Shown in pieces: positions 41,903-53,314 of a stretch of DNA of 64,000 bases. The DNA lies in the NCBI GenBank assembly GCA_032158295.1, contig CM063254.1:124001-188000 (forward strand). Direction: 5' to 3'. Position numbers and translations under genes: made by a program. Every line of letters begins with the position of its first letter. The first letter of the stretch is position 1. The notes beneath the pieces were generated by a model. That model was given only the letters and a program-made list of their open reading frames with translations, was not told where the DNA came from and made no database searches. The DNA is from Pycnopodia helianthoides. Its lineage: Eukaryota; Echinodermata; Asteroidea; Forcipulatida; Asteriidae.

Positions 41903-44900
41903 GTATTTTGAAACTCAGAATTCTCATTTCGTTGGTCAGATTAGCCAAAGAAACAGACTTATGTTTTTTTTTATACCACCCTCGGAAAGAGAATCCATTG
42001 GTGGTTATGGTGTAGTGTTGTTTAGTTTAGTTTTTTGTCTGACTAGGAGACGGTGACCTGCGAATTGACAGCCTACGGGGCCCGGGCCCATAAAGTGTGG
42101 GTGAACAGCAAGCTAGTTGGACAATAGGGCTCCTCGTCTGTTAGCAGTAGGTTTCAGGACTCCATGACCACCAGCTTCACTTCCCTAATTTTTTCGCTGT
42201 GTCATAGTTATATTTTATGACCCTTCTTTTTGTTGTTCTTTTATGGAAGTTATTATGGCTTTTGCTATGGGCCGCTTTCCATTTTTATCAGGTCCCTAAA
42301 TCCAAGTTTTAAAAAATTATAAAATTAAAATTCATAGAGAAGGCTCAAGGACTTATGCAAGCCAAGCCCCTCTTTTTCTGCACAGTCTGTGACAATTATT
42401 TCACAGACTGGAGAGTCCAACTTTCTGATGCTGCTTTACAAAAGTGTTTTCTTCTTACTTTAAAGACGCGCACTTTATATATTTATGTACGCAATTATTG
42501 ACAAAAATGTACTACTGCAATTTTTAGGTTATTAAGTTTATATTGGCACATGCAAATTCGAATTGCATGGGCAAATTTGAATTTCAATTGAATTGAATTG
42601 AATTAAATTGACTTGCAATGTGCAATTTTTAAGAACTGTGCACGCGCAATTTGTAAGTTTTAGTTTGCGCGCACAAATTTGAATTGCGCACTACATTTTT
42701 TATGGACAAAAACTGATACTGACACAAACTACATACATTTCACATCGGTGTAAGATGAATTGTATCCCAGTATCCCTTGTCCAGTGCTTGAAATTCAGAA
42801 CTTACACTTTACAGTTCATGTGCAACCTAGCCTTGATCAAGGCGTTGGAGTTTTGTCTTCATTTATTTAATTTTTTTCTTTGCGCCGTGCTACCCGTCCG
42901 AGCTAGCTACATAGGGGTACAATGTAGGCCTAAAAACTATGATTATTCTTTGCGCCGCACAACCCGCGTGTGTGTGTAGCCTATGTGTGTAGATACAGCA
43001 CTGCAGTATAGGTGTGCGCCTGCTCTGTGTGTGTGTGTGCATGGTGTATGCGTGTACTAACTGAATCAACGCCTTGACGGTTCTGTGTTGAAGCCATCAG
43101 GTCATTACTATAATGCGCGCGGAAGACAAGACCCCATTGGTCAGTGGAAGTCATGTTTAATAAATAGACGTTGTTTTGTTTGTACATTCACATCGCATCA
43201 CGCGCACAGAAAGCATGACACGGCACTTAAAGAGGGAAGCTCGTGATTGGACGTCAAAAAATGAATCATTTGTTAATTTTTCATCCTGCGTTGTCAGCAA
43301 TAGGTCTGACGAAACATTTGAATATTCATGATGTGCATACCAGCATATCCGAGAGCCCCCCATTTTCGTCCAATAATGGACGAAATATAAAGAAACACAT
43401 AGATACAGACGGTACAATGCTGTCGGCCTGACGGCCTCCGCATGCGGACAGTAATACAAGTGCGGATAACCTGTGCACAGTAGTAGTACGGGCGTCGTGC
43501 GATGTGATACACACATTATGCACAGTACGTGCTGGTACAGTGGTGTACAGTAAATAGGTTACGGTGGGTTTTACAGTGTCTTTTTCGGAGTGAAAAATGC
43601 GACTTCCATGAGCAAGGCTATGTGCAACCCTGTTGGTTTACACAACTCTCTACTCGAAAGTCGGAACAAAAAATATAACTTCAGACAAAAGTTAAGATCC
43701 AGCAGAACGCTACTTTAACCTTACTACTCTGATAATCTTTGGAGGTAAAATCTATTCCTACAGCATGTATTTCATTGTGGTGGTCAGAATTATGGTTGAA
43801 TAATAAAGATTGCATGCTTTTCAAAGATTGCTTTCCAGCTCTATTGCACAAACTTTGAATTTAAGTTGCATTTTCGGCAAGTGGCACACTGCACAATAAA
43901 AAAAACACCTTTAATATCATCCCCTGTGGTTTTGAATTATAGATGAACTATGCCATCCTGCAGTATGACATAGTGTGGTGAATGCGTCTACATAGTACAC
44001 AATTAACCCTCTTACTGTCTGAACATTCAATAGCATCCACTGTGGTTTTGAATGGTAGATACACAATGCCAGACTGCAATATGATATCACCTAATAAGTG
44101 CATCTTTACAGTTCACAAGTGGTTCAGTGTAAAATTGCTCCACTAAACACCGGTGCAGTAAGATGGTTTCAAATGGTTGGTCAACTTGCTGGAAACTATT
44201 ATCACTCCAGTTATTAACCAGGGGTATCTGGGTGTCCTGTTTTAAATTTGGACACCCTGTTTCATCTGTCATTTACATGTAAATGTATTGTAAGTGAACA
44301 ATTTGGACACCCAGTTTTTTAATTTCCAGCAAATTTTGACACCCTTTTACCAAATCCTGGCTTTCAACCCTTGGTTATCACTGACTGGTTCCCTCCTCAT
44401 AATTAATCTTAATAACTCATATGACATTTTGGCTGGTAACCGGGTTCTGTGCTCAACATTCGCTCAGTCCCAGCACCTCATCTGGAGATGCTGGGATGGG
44501 CTGATGTATGTACATGTGTATTTGACCATTCCCTCAACCTACATGTAATAACCCCCGGTAACCTCATCTATTAGTAATGATGTAGCCATTCTTTGCCTTG
44601 TACTAAAAATAGGGCTCGATCACAACATTCTTTTGCAACTTTGGTTTAAAAAGATTGTTTACATTATCCATGGAGCTTGTGTACATGCTGTGATTGTATG
44701 CATTGTGTCGATCAGCAGTACAATTGTTCCCATGATCATGCGTCACTGCATCCTGAACAAGAAATTGTACACGCATCTCAGCCCATCCCAGCGGTCTTGG
44801 ATGAGACCAGTGGGGAAAAGTGAATGCTCAACAATGCAAGCTTTTGGAACACTAGGCGGCAGCAGACAAACCAGGCAAGTTTCCAATTGTAGTTCTGAGA

Positions 44901-45274
44901 ATGCCCGGATTTCTGAGAACAACGAATTTACCTTGCAAGCTAGCTGCCACCTCGCCGAAAGTCTCCCATATGCTGACAGAAGCAACGACACTAACTTGAA
45001 ATTGTTACTCAGTGTAAAAATACACCTCTTTTTGCTGTTATTGTTTTGTACAGGTGGATTCAGGACAGCAGAAGCTGCTCTTAACAGATTGGCCAATCAG
45101 CAATTGCCGACCAGTGTTCACAACACAAACACATACACCATCAAAGGAGATGACAACTTTGTCATAGTAGGAGGCAATAACACAGAAATTAACTTGAAGG
45201 AAATAATTGTTGACAGAAAGGACGTCACAGGACAGCATTGGTGTTCATGGGAAATAAGGCAAAATAAAAAATAA
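40691..45274 (+). CDS. Small CARD protein with a C-terminal RHIM/amyloid-like motif, 176 residues
   Basis: Exons are 40691-40840, 41743-41902 and 45054-45274. Junctions are in phases 0 and 1 with clean GT-AG sites; an in-frame TAG lies immediately before the ATG. Residues about 8-92 form a CARD. Residues about 127-151 (NTNTYTIKGDDNFVIVGGNN, continuing TEINL) resemble a RHIM: a hydrophobic strand, then VIVG aligned to the I/VQI/VG tetrad, then a conserved Asn. CARDs assemble death-fold signalling complexes and RHIMs form functional amyloid in RIPK1, RIPK3, ZBP1 and TRIF. The protein may be a cytosolic innate-immunity or cell-death adaptor with no enzyme domain. The CARD is well supported; the RHIM assignment is an inference because the usual Gln is Ile here. 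It is tail-to-tail with SUPV3L1. Confidence 0.82.
41334..41579. mobile_element. Best-preserved fold-back element of the GGGCCCAATTTCAT family
   Basis: Arms of about 95 bp (AGGGCCCAATTTCATGGAGC ... and its complement ending GAAATTGGGCCCT) pair almost perfectly around a 55-bp centre. The family is also seen at 17455, 22124, 29238, 46468, 50196 and, in part, at 33350 and 51660. It lies in intron 1 of the CARD gene. Confidence 0.85.
43920..44215. repeat. Two copies of the GTGGTTTTGAATGATAGAT repeat family
   Basis: The core occurs at about 43926 and 44040, as in 7530-7845; the end word AACCCTCTTACTGTCTGAAC is at about 44005. Non-coding. Confidence 0.65.
44840..44980. mobile_element. Short inverted element carrying CTCF-like motifs
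   Basis: GGAACACTAGGCGGCAGCAG near 44848 faces GCTAGCTGCCACCTCGCCGA near 44938; read inverted, the latter is GGCGAGGTGGCAGCTAGC. The flanking GGAGACTTTCGG and AGGTAAATTCG match the ends of 57948-58325. Confidence 0.6.
45054..45274 (+). CDS. Exon with RHIM-like amyloid motif
   Basis: The acceptor TTGTTTTGTACAG opens 72 codons ending in TAA. It has a helical Ala/Leu segment (TAEAALNRLANQQL), then the Asn/Thr-rich beta-like VHNTNTYTIKGDDNFVIVGG and NNTEINLKEIIV. The Gly143 and Asn146 positions match the invariant RHIM G..N. The tail (QHWCSWEIRQNKK) is basic and not recognised. The upstream part of the same open frame (44633-45053) is intronic and contains a repeat. Confidence 0.7.
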
Positions 45275-45275
45275 A
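45270..45275 (+). terminator. AATAAA overlapping the stop codon of the CARD gene
   Basis: AATAAA occurs at 45263-45268 and again at 45270-45275, overlapping the TAA stop (45272-45274). If used, the 3'UTR would be extremely short. Other signals downstream are possible. Confidence 0.3.
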
Positions 45276-45674
45276 AACATGTTTAGCAACCTGCCTTTTT
45301 GAAAAAAGGAGGGCCTTTTTTTCTTTTTTTTTAATGGCCACTCGACACATTTTTTCAAGACAACCGGCCGTGCTTTTTTTAAAGATGGGTGCCAGCTTTT
45401 TTCTGTGCACTGAAGTCTAAAAATACGGTCTAATTTATCTAAAAATTAATTTTCCTAAAAAGGAAGCGGGCAGGAGCGCTAAACATGTTTTTGGGGTGTT
45501 TTTTTTTTGCCCTACTAACGACCGGTTCAGTCAGCATGCAGACCTGAATACCATGTCATTCTCCCCATCATCTCTGTGTATTTGAGTTGTCCTTACTGAT
45601 CAATTGCAAGATTTGCACTTTTCCAAAATTACTTTTTTCCTTTCTTTTTTTTGGGAGGGGGGGGGTTTGCCACA

Positions 45675-46095
45675 GAAAGTTAAAGGTAGGGTCATAGTTT
45701 TTTGGATAGGTGTAATGTTGAAGGAACATGTTGCCTTTGGATTGGGTGTTTTGGGCTACAAAAGCATTTGTTATGAAATGAATATGTTTGGAAAGATGTT
45801 TTAAAAGTGAAATACAATGAGCCACACAAATATACCTTGAAATTGTGTGGTTTTCCTTTTATTTTGTTTCTTTGTGAACTAAAGTGAACTGCATTTTCTG
45901 GAGTCATAATTTGGTCAGAAAAAATGGCAGATCGTGTTATTTCACAAAGTAAGAGGAAAACAACAAAATTTCGAGGTATATTTGTGTGGCTCATTATATT
46001 CTACTTTTAAGACATCTTTCCAACCATATTCATTTCATAACAAATGAGTTTTATAGCCCAAACTTCCCAATCCGAAGGCAACTTGTACCTTTATT
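45675..46095. mobile_element. MITE, about 420 bp, hairpin-like
   Basis: GTTATGAAATGAATATGTTTGG is inverted as CCAACCATATTCATTTCATAAC, and GAGCCACACAAATATACC as GGTATATTTGTGTGGCTC. The outer words AAAGGTAGGGT and TTGTACCTTTA suggest kinship with the 10912 and 11960 elements. Confidence 0.75.
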
Positions 46096-46467
46096 TAATT
46101 AAGTAGAAGTAAGTGCATATAATTCCAGCTCTTGTTCTGTGATTCATTCCATGTATAAAGATGATCATGGTTCAAAACTTCTCTTGAAATATTTTAGCTT
46201 GAAATGCTATAGTTTTTGAGAAATTAGTAGCAATTAGTTGATTTGGCGAGACCACATCTCTATTTGAAAACAGTGAAACCAAATATAAAACAATTTCTCA
46301 CTATTTTATCGTGACTCTGATGACCGATCGAGTTTAAACTTTCACAAGTTTGTTATTTTATGTAGTGGGTCACAATGTGGATTCTGGTCATTCAGAATGA
46401 CCAATGTTGTCCGTGTGCTTTAGTGTATCATGTGCTGATATTTGTTTATATTGTACTGTTCTTTAGG

Positions 46468-46644
46468 CCCAACTGGATAGAGCTGCTTAAGCACAAAAAG
46501 TAGTATGCTGACCAGAATAAGGTTACCAGCCAAAATACCATATCACATGTAAAATTTGTGACTGGTATCCTGCTGATTTCTGCTTAGCAGAAAATTGTAA
46601 AGCAATATTTTTTGCTTAAGCAGCTCTATAAAATTGGGCCCAGG
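46468..46644. mobile_element. Fold-back element of the GGGCCCAATTTCAT family
   Basis: GGCCCAACTGGATAGAGCTGC at the left and GCAGCTCTATAAAATTGGGCCC at the right pair, as do GGTTACCAGCCAAAATACCA-type inner words. Upstream, 46140-46440 holds a partial copy of the 15664 family. Confidence 0.75.
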
Positions 46645-48619
46645 CCTTTATAGCCACAACTGAAGCCATTGATTTACACAAAGACTAAGAAAGATGGTAA
46701 TGTTTGTAATTTTTAATAAGTAATTTACTCGGTCAGTTTCCCCGTGGTTCATTACTTGACAATTTTTAATAAGATCAGAATAAAAAATGACCGGCTGTGA
46801 ATATTACGGCACAGTACTCGTAATAGTCCAGTAATACATTTTTTTTATAAGATTAGATTGCAAATAATAGTATCAGTCTGAAAAGGCATGATACTCTTTT
46901 TACTTTTATCTGATTTGCATTTCTTTATTTAAAACAATTTTACATAGCCTTAAAAGTTGTTTAAGACTTAAGCTCTGGTGTTTTTTATGGAAAAAGGTCT
47001 CATACTTCTCTAGCTCCGCATACCTTGCAGGAGAAAATACTGAGCGCTTCATTTTATTTCATTATATTTTAATTTTTGGTATAAAATCTTTATTTAAAAA
47101 TGGCCTCCAGTTCCTAATAAAAATAAGAATATGCAATGATAAACCTTGAAGTTTTAAAATCATCTGCAGAATAAAGTGTAAGAATTGCATATTTTGATGA
47201 TTGGTGTTGTTATTTACAACCAAAAGTGCCATAATTTGTACTCCATAAATTTGTAATTACATGTAGCTGTTGTATTGTACTTTTTTAGCATGGCAATAAG
47301 CAGTGCTCTATCTATTAAACAGTGATTCCTTAGACAAATGCTTGTTCACCATAGCAGTGCCCTGCCGGGCTCTCCCTTAACACTAACTTGGCATACCTTC
47401 TTTAGTCAAAACTGCTTTAGGCTAGTTAACACCACTTCTCAACTTTCCCTGTGAAATACTAAAAACTGTGCAACCTATTTGTTTAAAATGCTCATATTCT
47501 TGTATTTCAGATGTGACTGATATAAATTTTCAAAAAAAATAATAATAATTTATGTTTGAGTAACGTAACTTCATTTGACCATTAAACTGGTTGTGATCGC
47601 CATGTTTAACATCCGGGCTACTAAAATTTCCTGGGGGCAAGTAAAATGCACAGTTACTAGCCTGGTGGGCTACTTTACAAAAAGCTTAAGCGGAAGGCCT
47701 GCCCTGTATTAAATATGAATAATGCCATGTATTTTATAAAACAAAAATTAATTTTCTAGAAACCATGACTGCAGTAAGGCTGACATCCCAAACTTTATTT
47801 TGGTCAAAACATGAACATTCACAAAGGTCATTTCAAGGTCAAATGGTGTTTTGTTACGAGGCATTAAAAACTAGGGCCAATTTATTCAGCAAAAATAAAC
47901 TGTCAAAACATTGGGCCATCAAAAAAATCATCCGTCTTGATACTTCATTGCTTCTTGCAGCTACATCCAGAGCTGTGTTATGAGAAAGTTGCGACAACTA
48001 GAGGTTCAAAAAATGCATGTGCAGACACATGCCAGCCAGACTAGATAGCACATTGGTTTGTGTTAGTTTGGACCAAAAAAAATGGCGTCCAGCAACCACG
48101 TAACCCAAACAAAAAACCTGGTCCCTCCATGTCGTAACTCTCAGTACACAGCTTTGGCTACATGTAAACCACTGAGGGAACAAAATTGTCATAAAATCCT
48201 GTACAATTGACACAGAAAACTAGACCACTGAAAATGCAGGCATGCTTTGAGCTCTGGCTGGCTTTTGACTGAAGTTAATGGCAAAACTGATAGAATTTTT
48301 GTTGATAAAATAATGTCATCAAATGAGTGGCAAGGAGGATAGTGTTAGTACCAAAAAAAGGGATAATAAATGATTGACTGAAATATATATGAGAGGCTCT
48401 CAAGATGTCAGAAAACCTTGACTGTCTCAAATTTTCAAAAAACCTCACAGCCTCATTTTGGTTTCATTGGTTTGAATGGTTGAATTGCAAGATGGCTGCA
48501 CCCATGATAATAGTTGGGCCATTGTTAGCCCTGATAGGTTGTTGGTCTCCGTTACACTGCTACTAGAGTAACGGAGACTGACATTCTACTAGGCCTAGGC
48601 AAAGTGCAAATGATACACA
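46645..48619. other. Intergenic, no gene seen
   Basis: AT-rich. The 47580-47700 part (AGCCTGGTGGGCTACTTTAC, AAAAAGCTTAAGCG) is an inverted relative of 56925-57010 in a SUPV3L1 intron. A short inverted pair (GTCTCCGTTAC / GTAACGGAGAC) sits at 48545-48580. Confidence 0.5.
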
Positions 48620-49075
48620 CACCTTAAAGGTAGGGTCATAGATTGGTTTTGTCAAGGTAATGCTGATTTATAGGCAAAATTCTTAAAAAAACAATAAAAG
48701 TCACATGTGAAAGCTTCAGCCGAATACAGTCTACTTGCTGAGAAAACGGCAAAAAACTGTCACGGTATTTTTACAAGAACGTGGAATCCATCCATGTTTA
48801 GCGAGGTAACAGCGGGTACTGACCGCATCTCTCTGGCCACAGCATTCACGAATGGACACCAACCCTCAGAAGTCTGAGCATGAATTGTTTCTCAGATTCA
48901 AATGTTTTGGGGTGAAAAATTACCCAAACCATAGGCACTATTACTTCGAAAGGAATCCTTTCTCAAAATAGTTTACACTATCAACAGCTGCAGTGATTCT
49001 TAACAGAGTAAGTTTTTATGGCCATTATTTTTAGGAGTATTTTACTAATCTATGACCCTTCCTTTAAGACATTGC
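48620..49075. mobile_element. MITE, sister copy of 10912-11352
   Basis: AAAGGTAGGGTCATAGATTGG at the left is inverted at the right (CTAATCTATGACCCTTCCTTT). TGTTTAGCGAGGTAACAGCG and GAATGGACACCAACCCTCAG are shared with the first copy in opposite orientation. It ends about 125 bp from the SUPV3L1 stop codon. Confidence 0.8.
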
Positions 49076-49199
49076 AAGCTGAAACCCATGCAAATTTGTT
49101 AAGAAATATCTAAGATAATTATGCTTTTTCCATGTAAAACATTAGAATGGGTATTTAATAATGGTAACAAAGGTTTTATAAAATTGTAAATCATGATTC

Positions 49200-52100
49200 T
49201 TATTTCTTCTTTTTCCTGCTTCTGCCATTCCCTTTACTACCCTTGGTTCCAGTTTTGAGCCACTCTTGGTGTAACTGATCCAATACGTCTTGCGACAGCA
49301 GACCTTGTTTGATCAGTTCTTTGCTCAAACGTCCAGAGATGGTTTTCAGTTTGGTCTGATCAAGTTCATGATTCTTGATTCCAGCCTCATCGTTGAGGGA
49401 CTTGAGACTGTCTTTTGACGGCTTGCTTTTTGATTTCTTACTGGAATCTGTTAGTTTGGAGTAAAAAAAATCACAGCACTTGAAGAAAGCTTTTTGTCGA
49501 TTAATAATGATAATAATACAAAATTCCTATATAGCGCTTTATCACACACAAGGACGTCTCTAAGTGCTCATTATTTTTTCTACAAGGTAAGCAGAGCTTA
49601 CCATCTATTTACATGGCACCATGTAACAATTTACAAGGTGCTGTGGCGCAATCTGCAGCCAACCATACTAGAAAACACTGGGGCGAACCCCTTCTCTTAA
49701 TGATAAGTGTACTGGGTTCTTTTACTGCATTACACAACACACAGGACCTACGACTTTACGTCCCATCCGAAGGACGAAGCAATAACGGTTGAGTGTCTTG
49801 CTTAAGGACACAAGTGTCAAGACCAGGACTCAAACACTCATCTGATCATAAACACCAGAGCTTGAGTCCAGTGCGCTTGACCGCTCGGCCACAACACAAT
49901 CCTCCACCATGCAGCCAAAGACTGAAAGGTAAAAGCGTTCTGCAAACCCACGACAATGTAACTGGAATTTCAGCTAGCAGTATGGCAATAAAAGCGGGCC
50001 TGTTTATTTATCAGGGGGGCATATTCACAAAATTTAGCTTAGTGGGGTACTTGAGTTTCAAGCACTCTGCCAACTTAAGTTGGGCACTTGACTTCCCATT
50101 CACAATACATCTACTACAAATCGCAAATGTTTTGTGAATATCACTTTTTCGGTAAGAATCGTCGAGTTTAAGCGGTGCCATGTCATTGAGCCCAGGGTCC
50201 AATTACATATCGCTGCTTATCAAAGAATTATATGCTGGATGTCTTTTTCACCTTTTCTTGCTTTTGCACCATTGGAAGACAAATACGGAGGGACTATATT
50301 ATTGAAGCAAGCACCATGAGCACAAAGTGGACTTAAGTGGATACCGGCGCTATAGAAGACGTCATTATAGACCTTATGTTTCATCATAGTTTTACGTCTA
50401 AGATGCCGGCTTGATGACGTCAATGCATAAGGTCCATTTTTATTGTACTATTAAAGCACATGATTCTATGCAGCATAAGTGCAGAATTCTGCAGTTAGCA
50501 GAGCCATGAAATTGGGTCCAGTATGGTAAGATGACTGTGGAGGGACTTAAGATTAAAACTGATGAAGAAACCGGTACCTGCTGATTTTCCAAGGCGTTTC
50601 TTCCTCGTTATTTCATCATCAGGAAGCGAAGACACGCCATTGGCCGATCGGATCTCAGTAGCTCGGATTAGTTTGGTGATGTTTGCAACGCCTTGATGTA
50701 TGATGTCGTCTAATTCTCTTTGAATGTCTCGTATGATAAGGGTGTCTGGGAACATGTCCATGAATCGGTAACTAAAAATATCATTATAAAAATGAGACGG
50801 TTATGGTTGCGGCACAACCATGTGAAATTATAAACTATCGCTTAGAAGAATTTGGTTCCAATAAGAACTCGTCCTGGTTTCGTTCTGAAAGAACCTGTCC
50901 TGTTGTTTTTCTACTGCTGATTCCAAGATATTAGTTCCAAGATCATGGTGCTTTTGCGTACACACAACCAACACGATCAACGGGTTCTGACACATATGTC
51001 AAGAATAAACCATAGAGGGTGTTGCATTATTTATTCCCCCGGGACCTCACCATGGATCCAATCGTCGGTGGGGGGAAATAACACAGGTCACAGCGCCCTC
51101 GAGTACAGTGTACATAATCCATTGAACGCAAGTTGTGTATGGTTTCAAAAATGGCCCTTAATTCCCTTACCTGAGCCACAGATAGAGATCCATTACATCA
51201 TGCACAGCCTCCAAGTGCATTAAGTCTCGTATATTCTTAGGAACTGATAGCGGCCATCCTACCTGCCTACTGAACCAGTCGTAGGTCATTGGCTCATTCC
51301 GACTGTACTGTCGAGCAAACTGTAGCGTGGTAAAAAAAAACATTGACCGAGTCATTTCTTTTATATAATATGGCACTTGATAAAATACTTGATAAGCTCT
51401 GTTCAATCTTTAGGCAATATATTATGAACAAATTGATAATTGGTTGTTGCAATTTGCCCATCGATCTAAGACCTGGGCTTGATTTCACAAAGCACTAAGA
51501 TTCATCTTAAGATGAGTTGTTATCATTACCATTGTAATTTGCATTGTGACATCACACTTTACTTTGCTTAGCAATTGAGATTGATTCACAGTTAAGATCA
51601 TTACTAGCTCTTTAAATTGGCCCCCTGACATGCCAGAAGAGTAAATGCAAACAAGTAGCTTTTATTTCGAACTTAGCAGGATCCACTTTCATAGCAAGGT
51701 AAGCATTTAAAAAATAGCTAAGCACAGCAACATCTTGCTTAGCAGAATTATGTTACAAGCCAAAATACCATAAAGTTCAAACTAGTTCCACCGGTTCCCT
51801 GCTGTTTTTTGCTAAGCAAAGAAATTTGTTAATATTTTATGCTGTACAGCTTCAAGGAAATTGGTACACATTCTTTCTTGACAGCGACATGGATAAATAA
51901 TACACAAACATGGCAACATACTTAAGCAAAAAAGAGAAGTTAGTAGCAGTGACACCAAACAACAAGTTCAGGCACTTCTCAGAAACAGTGAAATGGCATT
52001 CAAAGTGAGACAACTGAAACATCAGCCACGATATCAATGTAAATAAGATGTTATTTGAAAGCTCTTAATCTCATTTATTTGATGAGCAAATAACCCTTAA

Positions 52101-53314
52101 GTTTTGGCAGGAAGTACCTAGTTTGGCATAGAGTGTCACATATGTCAAAAGTCAACAAATTCTATGTGATAAAGAAAACAATGACAATTTATTTATTTAG
52201 TTAGTTATTTTATTACACATTCAACTTGGGGTGGATGGATGGGTAAAAACAAATTTGAAAACAGATACAAATTTTCAAACACTGATTACTCTGAAAGGCC
52301 CTTAGTGTAATCACACTGCAGACTGGTCATAAGGTCCCTTAGTGTAATCACACTGCAGACTGGTCATAAGGTCCCTTAGTGTAATCACACGCAGACTGGT
52401 CATAAGGTCCCTTAGTGTAATCACACTGCAGACTGTCATAAGTCCCTTAGTGTAATCACACTGCAGACTGGTCATAAGGTCCCTTAGTGTAATCACACTG
52501 CAGACTGGTCATAAGGTCCCTTAGTGTAATCACACTGCAGACTGGTCATAAGGTCCCTTAGTGTAATCACACTGCAGACTGGTCATAAGGTCCCTTAGTG
52601 TAATCACACTGCAGACTGGTCATAAGGTCCCTTATGTAATCACACTGCAGACTGGTCATAAGGTCCCTAGTGTAATCACACTGCAGACTGGTCATAAGGT
52701 CCCTTAGTGTAATCACACTGCAGACTGTCATAAGTCCCTTAGTGTAATCACACTGCAGACTGTCATAAGGTCCCTTAGTGTAATCACACTGCAGACTGGT
52801 CATAAGGTCCCTTAGTGTAATCACACTGCAGACTGGTCATAAGTCCTTAGTGTAATCACACTGCAGACTGGCATAAGGTCCCTTAGTGAATCACACTGCA
52901 GACTGTCAAAGGTCCCTTAGTGTAATCACACTGCAGACTGGTCATAAGGTCCCTAGTGTAATCACACTGCAGACTGGTCATAAGTCCCTTAGTGTAATCA
53001 CACTGCAGACTGGTCATAAGGTCCCTTAGTGTAATCACACGCAGACTGGTCATAAGGTCCCTTAGTTTGTAAGAAAGTGTTCAAAAGTACCAAATATCCA
53101 AGAGTACTAACTTGAATTATGTTTATCTCATTCTTACCTTGAGAAACATAGTACTTATGAATGGATGCTTCTTGTTGATTGGTGCGCAGCAGAAAACGTA
53201 ACGAGCTCTGAGATGTAACGGGATGTGTTGTATCATGTCAGCGAGAAACTTAAAGTCATCCACGTTGCAAACAAAGTAATTACTGTCAACTTTAGATAAT
53301 GTCACAAAGATGTC
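49200..53314 (-). CDS. SUPV3L1: SUPV3L1 C-terminal exons
   Basis: Exons 53138-53314 ([35 protein letters not shown]), 51171-51319, 50578-50771 and 49200-49447. The last exon has a Lys/Ser-rich spacer ([15 protein letters not shown]), then the conserved [20 protein letters not shown] and a basic end. The latter resembles the vertebrate LVQQGLLTPDMLKQLEKEW end segment. Confidence 0.93.

Larger units (their letters stand above)
41903..45053. other. 3.15-kb second intron of the CARD gene
   Basis: It holds an ATTGAATTGAATTGAATT run (about 42588), a TG-rich tract (42965-43050), a CG-richer stretch with the palindrome TCGTCCA.TAATGGACGA (43369-43383), and MITE pieces at 43920-44215 and 44840-44980. 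No extra coding exon is apparent. Confidence 0.5.

Noticed and set aside
42965..43520. Gene or promoter island suggested by several overlapping short frames
   Set aside because: The frames are short, overlap on the minus strand and come with a TG microsatellite; no splice sites or family match. It lies in the second intron of the CARD gene.
44633..45053. Upstream part of the 213-codon plus-strand frame ending at 45274
   Set aside because: Only the part after the acceptor at 45053 continues the CARD gene in frame; the rest overlaps an inverted repeat (44840-44980) and reads as non-coding.
52311..52824. Minus-strand frames reading [18 protein letters not shown] repeats
   Set aside because: Translation of the 37-bp minisatellite.
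52296..53069. CRISPR array
   Set aside because: Direct repeats are contiguous with no unique spacers, in a eukaryotic intron; it is a minisatellite.
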